64,000 nt of DNA, taken from the NCBI GenBank assembly GCA_020638655.1, contig JACKIC010000001.1:434001-498000 (forward strand), written 5' to 3'. The notes beneath the pieces were generated by a model. That model was not told where the DNA came from. It ran no database searches and worked only from the letters and a program-made list of their open reading frames with translations. This DNA is from Planctomycetota bacterium. GTDB lineage: Bacteria; Planctomycetota; UBA1135; UBA2386. This document shows, one piece after another, positions 58,464 through 64,000 of the stretch (the stretch's first letter is position 1; every line of letters begins with the position of its first letter). The translations under genes were made by a program, and so were the position numbers.

Positions 58464-60191
58464 ATGTCGCTCCGCCTCGGGCTCGTCGCCCTCTGCCTGC
58501 TGTCCGCCGCCGCGCCGCTCGTCGGCCAGAAGAAGCCCGCCAAGCCGGGCCAGGACCCTTCAGGTCAGGATCCCGCCGCCGAGGACCCCGTGCTGGCGAG
58601 CGACATCCAGGCGTTCACGAGCTGGCTCGAGGACTACAAGAAGGGCGCCTTCCGCCTGGTCAAGGAGGGCCGCACCGACGAGGAAGCGATCGCGCGCGTC
58701 GACGCGCTGATGCAGAAGATGGCGAAGTGGAACACGCTGACCGCGGCGCGGCTGCTGTTCGTCGCCGCCAGCGTCGAGCCGATGCCGCCGGGCGCACACA
58801 CGGCCACCGAGATGCTCGACTTCCACCGCGAGCTGCAGCCCTGGCGCGTGCGCGAGCTCGCCGCCGCGCAGCTGCGCACGATGACGGGCGAAGGCATCCT
58901 GCCCTGGCTGCTCGGCATGCTCAAGGCCAAGGGCATCCGCGGCAAGGAAGGCAACGAGGACCAGCGCAACGCCGCCGCCGCGCTGCGCGTGCTCGGCGGC
59001 CATACGAGCCTCGAGGCGCACCTGGCGCTGCTCGAAGCGTGCCAGGCGATGCCGTCGGAGCTGCGGGTCAAGGCCGTCGACGCGATGGCCAAGACCGCGT
59101 CGCTCGAGCTGGTGCCGACGCTGCTCGAGCTGCTGCGCGACAAGGAACCCAACGTGCGCATCGCCGCGGCGAGCGCGCTGGGCTCGGCGCTGCAGCCGCA
59201 CGTCGACGAGACGCTCGGCAAAGAGCCCACCGGCGAGGTGCTGGCGCTGCGCGATCAGGTGTTCGGCAAGCTCGAGGAGCTGCTGGTGCGCGACAAGGTC
59301 TGGCAGGTGCGCAACGCGGCGTCGTTCGCGCTGGCCAACTGCAAGTGCAAGGCGGCGATCCCCGTGCTGATCCGGGGCCTGGACGCCGAGCTCGGTCGCA
59401 AGAAGGACCCGTGGGCGATGGACGTGCGCCTGCACCGGCTCCTCGAAGGACTCACCGGCCAGGTCGTCGTGCAGGGCAGCATCGCGCCGTGGAAGGAGTT
59501 CTGGGCCAAGGAGGGCCCGGGCTTCAAAGTGCAGCCCAAGCTCGCCGCCGGCGAGGCACCGCCCGAAGCCGACAAGTACGAGAAGTTCTTCAAGATCGAC
59601 GTCGAGTCGGACCGCGTGCTGTTCGTGCTCGACTTCAGCGGCTCGATGGCCGAACCGATCACGCTGCAGGCCCGCACCACGGCGGCGCCCGCGGGGCAGA
59701 CGACCACCAAGGCCGCGCTCGTCGTCAGCGAGCTCGAGAAGCTGATCATGTCCCTGCCCGACGGCACGCTGATCAACCTCGTCGTGTTCAGTGACGAAGT
59801 GCGCGTCTGGCGGCAGGAGGGCAACCGACCCGCCCTGATCAAGCTCGACGACGCGACCCGCGACGACCTCGTCGCCAACTTCCTGCGCAACCTGCGCCCG
59901 AGCGGCGCGACCAACCTCTACGGGGCGCTCGACAAGGCCCTGGAGTTCTCGGGCCGCGGCATCCACGACAAGTACTACGACATCGCCTTCGACACCCTCT
60001 ACGTGATCTCGGACGGCGCCCCGACCGCCGGGGAGATCACCGACAAGGACGAGATCCGCCGGCGCGTGCGCGAGACCAACCGCTTGCGCCGTATCGCCAT
60101 CAACTGCATCACCTTCGGCGACAAGAACGACACCGACTTCCTGCGCCCCATGGCCGAGGAGAACGGCGGCCGGCACGTGCACATCGAGTGA
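58464..60191 (+). CDS. Exported HEAT-repeat and von Willebrand factor A protein
   Basis: 575 residues. Signal peptide (LRLGLVALCLLSAAAPLVGQ). HEAT-like helical repeats at about 120-310 (RNAAAALRVLGGHTSLEAHLALLEAC, RVKAVDAMAKTASLELVPTLLELLRDKEPNVRIAAASALGSAL). A C-terminal vWA domain has an intact MIDAS: DFSGSM, T in SGATNLY, and D in VISDGAPT. It is likely a metal-dependent protein-binding scaffold in the periplasm or on the surface. The start is 58 bp after the serpin stop. Confidence 0.9.
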   Translation: MSLRLGLVALCLLSAAAPLVGQKKPAKPGQDPSGQDPAAEDPVLASDIQAFTSWLEDYKKGAFRLVKEGRTDEEAIARVDALMQKMAKWNTLTAARLLFVAASVEPMPPGAHTATEMLDFHRELQPWRVRELAAAQLRTMTGEGILPWLLGMLKAKGIRGKEGNEDQRNAAAALRVLGGHTSLEAHLALLEACQAMPSELRVKAVDAMAKTASLELVPTLLELLRDKEPNVRIAAASALGSALQPHVDETLGKEPTGEVLALRDQVFGKLEELLVRDKVWQVRNAASFALANCKCKAAIPVLIRGLDAELGRKKDPWAMDVRLHRLLEGLTGQVVVQGSIAPWKEFWAKEGPGFKVQPKLAAGEAPPEADKYEKFFKIDVESDRVLFVLDFSGSMAEPITLQARTTAAPAGQTTTKAALVVSELEKLIMSLPDGTLINLVVFSDEVRVWRQEGNRPALIKLDDATRDDLVANFLRNLRPSGATNLYGALDKALEFSGRGIHDKYYDIAFDTLYVISDGAPTAGEITDKDEIRRRVRETNRLRRIAINCITFGDKNDTDFLRPMAEENGGRHVHIE

Positions 60192-60251
60192 CGGCTCCCC
60201 CCGCCTGCGGCGGCGTCAAGCCACCTGCCGCGCGGCGCCGATACTCCCCGG

Positions 60252-61106
60252 GTGTCCACCCCTAGGGGTATTGCTCGGTCCGAACGGGGTTTCACCCTCG
60301 TCGAGATCATGATCGTGGTCCTGATCCTGGCGGTGCTCGTCGGGATCCTGGTCCCGCAGTACCGCGGCGCCCTGACGGTCGCGCGCCTGCGCAAGGCCGA
60401 GCAGGAACTCATCACGATCGCGCAGGCGATCGACGCCTACAGCGCGCGCAACGAAGGACACTTCCCCCTGACGCTGTTCCAGGTCGGCTTCGGCGGAAAG
60501 CGCGACCCTTGGGGTGTTCCCTACTGCTACTTCAACTACGAAGACGGCACCGGCGATGGCCTGGAGTGGGCCGTCGGCGCCGGGCTCGTCGATCCGGATG
60601 CGATCGCCGCTTCCGCCCCGCCACCGGCAGAGACGGTGGCGCCAACGGGGACCGGCAATGGCAATGGCAATGGCAGCGGCAGCGGCAACGGCAACGGCAA
60701 TGCGGGCGCCGGCGCGGGCGCGGGCACGGGCACGGGCGCGACAAGCGGTACGGCCGGCATCGCGACCGTGAACAGCAACGGCAATGCATCGGCGATGGCG
60801 GACGCTCGTACCATGCAGGTCGGCAACGCCGTCTCGGCGCTCAACAGTCGGCAACTCTCCAAGCAAGAACTCGATTCGCTGCGTTCGACCCTGAGCACGA
60901 CACCATCGGCGCAGTTCTTCACCGGCATCCCCGCGGAGCAGACGCGCCGGCGCGATCGCTTCCTGTTCCCGGTCAACAGCGACTACGACCTGTTCAGCCT
61001 CGGCCCGAACGGCCGCACCTCGGTGTCCCTCGGCGAAGCCATGGCCCAGGACGACGTCCTGCGCGCCAACAACGGCGGCTACTACGGACCGGCCTGCGAC
61101 TACTGA
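60252..61106 (+). CDS. GspG-like pseudopilin with Gly/Asn-rich insert
   Basis: 284 residues from GTG 60252. Prepilin motif RGFTLVEIMIVVLILAVLVGILV after a short leader (cleavage between G and F). Type II secretion major-pseudopilin features: AEQELITIAQAIDAYSARNEGHFPLTL, and RDPWGVPYCYFNYEDG, which in GspG normally precedes a short calcium loop. Here about 130 residues of low complexity (GNGNGNGSGSG, AGAGAGTGTG) separate it from NSDYDLFSLGPNGRTS. No other gsp gene is near. It may be a minor or specialised pseudopilin. Confidence 0.85.
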   Translation: MSTPRGIARSERGFTLVEIMIVVLILAVLVGILVPQYRGALTVARLRKAEQELITIAQAIDAYSARNEGHFPLTLFQVGFGGKRDPWGVPYCYFNYEDGTGDGLEWAVGAGLVDPDAIAASAPPPAETVAPTGTGNGNGNGSGSGNGNGNAGAGAGAGTGTGATSGTAGIATVNSNGNASAMADARTMQVGNAVSALNSRQLSKQELDSLRSTLSTTPSAQFFTGIPAEQTRRRDRFLFPVNSDYDLFSLGPNGRTSVSLGEAMAQDDVLRANNGGYYGPACDY

Positions 61107-61144
61107 TTGGCGCGCGGACCAACGGCGACGGCCGCTGGTGGTGA

Positions 61145-62446
61145 TCAGCGCGCCCGATCGAGCTCGCGCAGCAGCGCCTCGGCGGAGCGCGCCGCGCCCT
61201 CCAGGGTCGCGGGCAGACCGGTCGCGGTCCAATCGCCGCACAGGCGCAGGTTCTCGAGCCCGTGAACACGCGATCCCGGTGCCGGGCGCGACCCTTCGTG
61301 CTGCGGCGAGGCGACGAACGTCGCGTGCTGTTCCTTGCGGATGCGCACCTCCGCGCCCCCGTCCGACCCCGGGTAGAAGCGCGCCAGCTGCTCACGCGCC
61401 AGTCGCTCGATCGCCGCGACCGGCTGCCCGTCGAACGCGCGGCTGCCGCCCGACAGCAGCGCGAACCGACGCGGCGACGCGCCCGGCGTGCGCAGCAGGA
61501 AGTGGAACGGGTCGCCGTCGACGAGCGCGACCACGGGCCCGTCGTCGGGTAACAACGGCGCGTCCTCACGCAGTTCGAAGAACGCGCTGACGATCGGCGA
61601 GCTGGCGAGCGCGGCGACCGGCGGCTCCCCGCCGAGCAGCTTCGCCAGCGCGAACCACGGCAGGGCCGAGACCACGAGGTCCGTCGCCCCGACCTCGTCG
61701 CTGCCGGCCTGCGTGGTGATGCATGTGATCCGGCCACCCTCCCGGTGCAGCTCCGCGACGCGCTGGCCCAACCGCACCTCCGCGCCGGCAGCGGCGAGGG
61801 CCCGCGCCGCGGGCGCGCCGAGCACTTCGCACCACGGCTTCCTCGGCAACCAGAATGCGGCGTGCGCGGCGCTGCCCGAGAACGCCTCGCGCAGGGTACC
61901 GAGAAAGCTGCGCGCCGAGGCGAGCTCCGGCTCGACGTTCATGATCGCGCGGCACAGCGGCCGCCACAGCAGCGCGTCCGGCTCGCCGCGTTGACCGTTG
62001 CGATCGAGCCAGTCGGCGACGGTCCACGCGGCGGGCGCGCCGAGCAGCGACTTCGCCATGCCGCGCAGCGCGACGAGCTTGGTGCGCCAGTCGAGCCGCA
62101 GCCGCCACAGCGCGGCGGGCATCGCCAGCGGCGCGGGCAGGCGCGACAGGCTGAGCCGGTCGACGGCGCCACCCGGGCGGCGATAGGCCATCTGCAGGCG
62201 CACGTCCTGCTGGAAGTCGCCGTCCGTGCCGATGCGACGCAGCAACGCCCGCATCGCCCGATAACAGCCGAGCATCGCGTGCGGGCCGTTGTCGAGTTCG
62301 CGATCGAAGTGACGGTCGGGCGACGAGAACGCCCTGCCGCCGAGCCAGCCGCGCGATTCGAGCAACACCACCCGGTGGCCGCGGTCGCGCAGCCCGAACG
62401 CGGCCACGAGCCCGGCCACGCCCCCGCCGAGCACGAACGTGGTCAC
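61145..62446 (-). CDS. hpnE: Hydroxysqualene dehydroxylase HpnE
   Basis: Last step of the bacterial HpnCDE squalene route: reduces hydroxysqualene. 433 residues, GTG start overlapping the hpnD stop (GTGA). FAD/NAD-type Rossmann GGGVAGLVAAFGLRDRGHRVVLLESRGWLGGR, then amine-oxidase-like features ending in LRLCGDWTATGLPATLEGAARSAE, which binds FAD in the phytoene-desaturase class. Downstream in the minus-strand operon hpnC-hpnD-hpnE. Confidence 0.93.
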   Translation of the reverse strand: MTTFVLGGGVAGLVAAFGLRDRGHRVVLLESRGWLGGRAFSSPDRHFDRELDNGPHAMLGCYRAMRALLRRIGTDGDFQQDVRLQMAYRRPGGAVDRLSLSRLPAPLAMPAALWRLRLDWRTKLVALRGMAKSLLGAPAAWTVADWLDRNGQRGEPDALLWRPLCRAIMNVEPELASARSFLGTLREAFSGSAAHAAFWLPRKPWCEVLGAPAARALAAAGAEVRLGQRVAELHREGGRITCITTQAGSDEVGATDLVVSALPWFALAKLLGGEPPVAALASSPIVSAFFELREDAPLLPDDGPVVALVDGDPFHFLLRTPGASPRRFALLSGGSRAFDGQPVAAIERLAREQLARFYPGSDGGAEVRIRKEQHATFVASPQHEGSRPAPGSRVHGLENLRLCGDWTATGLPATLEGAARSAEALLRELDRAR

Positions 62447-63333
62447 CCGCGCACCCCGAGCGCCACGGCGCCGGCCAGCCACAGCTTGCGCCACCTGCCG
62501 ACGCGGGCGCGCGGCAGCCGCAACTCGCCGCGCCGCCGCTCGAGCCGCGTCAGCAGGCTCGCGTAGACCGCGCCCATGATCCGGGGCGAGACCAGCGCGC
62601 GCCGGTCGCCGCGGGGCAGACCGCGCAGCAGCGTGCTCGCCCGGGCGAAGTCGACGCGCGCCGCGCCCGCCAATCGCGCCGTCAACTGCGCCACCGGTCC
62701 GTCTTCGGCGTAAGCGGCGTCCGACGCCTGTCCGCGCAGCCATTCGGGCTCGACCCCGGCCTGCTGCAGCCAGTCGCGCGGCACGTAGACGCGCCCCTGT
62801 TCGGCGTCGGCGCGCAGGTCGCGCAGGATGTTGGTCAGCTGCAGCGCCTGGCCCAGTGCGTCGGCGTAGTCGACCGCCGCCGGAGCCGCGGCGCCGAGCA
62901 CGGGCAGACATGCGCGCCCGACGCACGACGCGACCAGGTGGCAGTACTCGCGCAGGGCCGTTTCGTCGGCGAAACCTGCGGGCTCGAGGTCCATCTCCAT
63001 GCCGCGCAGCAGCCCGTGCAGCGGCGCGGCGATCGCGCCGAAGCGCTGCATCGTGGTGTGCAACGCCGCGCCGACCGGCGTGCGCGGTGTCCCTGCTGCC
63101 GCGGCGTCGAGTTCTTCGCGCCAGAACTGCAGGTGTTCGCGCCCGGTGGCGACATCGGGCGCGTCGTCGGCGGCGTCGTCGGCGACCCGGCAGAACGCGT
63201 AGATCGCCGTCATGCCCTCGCGGCGGGCCGCGTCGAGGCACAGGAACCCGGCCAGGAAGTTGGACCCCGAGCGCGCGGTGATCTCCTGGGGCCGCAGCCC
63301 GGCGCCCGGCGGCAGGGCCTTCGCCGCGCTCAC
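62443..63333 (-). CDS. hpnD: Presqualene diphosphate synthase HpnD
   Basis: Joins two farnesyl diphosphates to presqualene diphosphate. 296 residues from GTG 63333, which overlaps the hpnC stop in GTGA as at the next junction; GTG 63351 is possible. First Asp-rich motif in AIYAFCRVADDAADD, second in LQLTNILRDLRADAEQGRVYVP, typical of squalene/phytoene synthases. Between hpnC and hpnE. Confidence 0.94.
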   Translation of the reverse strand: MSAAKALPPGAGLRPQEITARSGSNFLAGFLCLDAARREGMTAIYAFCRVADDAADDAPDVATGREHLQFWREELDAAAAGTPRTPVGAALHTTMQRFGAIAAPLHGLLRGMEMDLEPAGFADETALREYCHLVASCVGRACLPVLGAAAPAAVDYADALGQALQLTNILRDLRADAEQGRVYVPRDWLQQAGVEPEWLRGQASDAAYAEDGPVAQLTARLAGAARVDFARASTLLRGLPRGDRRALVSPRIMGAVYASLLTRLERRRGELRLPRARVGRWRKLWLAGAVALGVRG

Positions 63334-63998
63334 GACCAGCTCCGTGGCCACGCGGGCGGGCGGCGCACGAACAGCGCCGCGAGCACCGTGCCGAGCCGCT
63401 CGCGCTTGCTCAGGTGCACGCGACCGCCGAGCACGTCGCCGCGCACCTCGCGCATGCGCTGCAGCACCGCCCCGGCGCCGCGCAGGATCGCGCGCAGCTC
63501 GAGCCGCAGCCGGCCGCGCACGCGCTCGGTGAGTTCCCAGCCGGCGGCGAAGTCGGCGGCGAGGCGTTCGGCCCAATGGCGCACGAGCGCGCGCACCGCG
63601 TCGTCGGCGTGCGGCGCCGACAGCTGCGCCTCGCCGACCCCGAAGCGCTGCAGATCGGCGGCCGGGAAGTAGATGCGGTCGCGTTCACGCAGGTCCTCGC
63701 CGAGGTCCTGCAGGTGGTTGAGCAGCTGCAGCGCGGTGCAGATGCGATCGGAGAGCCGGTCGAGCTCGGCGTCGCGATAGCCGCTGACGCGCAGCACCAG
63801 CCGGCCGACGGGGTCCGCCGAGCGGCGGCAGTAGTCGAGCAGCTGCGGTTCGTCGTAGCGGCGCTGCACCAGGTCCTGGTCGAACGCGTCGAGCAGGTCC
63901 GTGAACAGCTGCAGCTCGAGGTCGCAGTCGCGCAGCGTGGTGACGAGGTCGACGAACAGCGGCACGTCGCGCCGTTCGCCGCGCACGTGCGCCAGGAA
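63330..63998 (-). CDS. hpnC: Squalene synthase-like HpnC (N-terminus beyond window)
   Basis: The last 222 codons are visible; the start lies past the window end. Second prenyl-synthase motif LQLLNHLQDLGEDLRERDRIYFP and the surrounding DPVGRLVLRVSGYRD match HpnC, which converts presqualene diphosphate to hydroxysqualene. The first Asp-rich motif is not in view. The operon order C-D-E is standard; hopanoid or squalene-derived lipids are therefore likely. Confidence 0.9.
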   Translation of the reverse strand, partial: FLAHVRGERRDVPLFVDLVTTLRDCDLELQLFTDLLDAFDQDLVQRRYDEPQLLDYCRRSADPVGRLVLRVSGYRDAELDRLSDRICTALQLLNHLQDLGEDLRERDRIYFPAADLQRFGVGEAQLSAPHADDAVRALVRHWAERLAADFAAGWELTERVRGRLRLELRAILRGAGAVLQRMREVRGDVLGGRVHLSKRERLGTVLAALFVRRPPAWPRSWS

Positions 63999-64000
63999 GT

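Overview
The window is about 64 kb of very GC-rich, gene-dense bacterial DNA. It carries a polar-type flagellar cluster (FlhF/FlhG present), HpnC/D/E squalene genes, an ECF sigma factor with a long C-terminal extension, and several large exported proteins with FG-GAP, vWA/HEAT, prenyltransferase-type or PIG-L domains. Together these suggest a flagellated, probably aquatic Planctomycetota or close relative. That placement is inference from gene content; no rRNA marker is present.

Layout. 1-5300: flagellar filament genes (two flagellins, flaG, fliD, fliS and a small FliT-position gene), with an IS1-like element between flaG and fliD. 5380-7620: a block of five small unrecognised genes. 7780-13030: a TPR protein and a large glycosyltransferase, birA, and a second diverged copy of the IS. 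13030-22180: housekeeping and envelope genes (Fic-like pseudoenzyme, AsmA-like protein, nadE, ispH, an exported protein, a probably frameshifted membrane protein, apt). 22180-34650: regulation and flagellar export. This starts with a FliA/WhiG-type sigma gene behind a c-di-GMP (GEMM-I) riboswitch, then HDOD, cheY, cheX and a CheC-like protein, then fliO-P-Q-R-flhB-flhA-flhF-flhG. 34760-38720: a minus-strand block with two exported or anchored proteins and an ECF sigma/surface-domain fusion. 39000-41670: a second FliA, small genes and two lipoproteins. 41750-64000: an Rpn-like nuclease, OYE oxidoreductase, FIST/hybrid kinase pair, PIG-L/aminotransferase pair, exported repeat proteins, SDR, serpin, vWA protein, pseudopilin and hpnE-hpnD-hpnC.

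How it fits together. By eye, one sigma-28-like motif, TCA(A/G)NNNN or TGAAGTTG, then 12-13 nt, then (G/T)CCGATNN, recurs upstream of flagellin, fliD, the glycosyltransferase, both FliA-type sigma genes and the HDOD gene. A sigma-54-like GG-N10-GC element precedes fliO. This suggests a hierarchy in which sigma-54 drives the export apparatus and sigma-28 drives filament and late genes, with c-di-GMP acting on one of the sigma factors through RNA. The glycosyltransferase may modify flagellin. All promoter calls come from reading alone.

Coding density is high. Many neighbours overlap by ATGA, GTGA or TGATG, so start choices were made from overlaps and Shine-Dalgarno sequences. I saw no tRNA, rRNA or CRISPR array.
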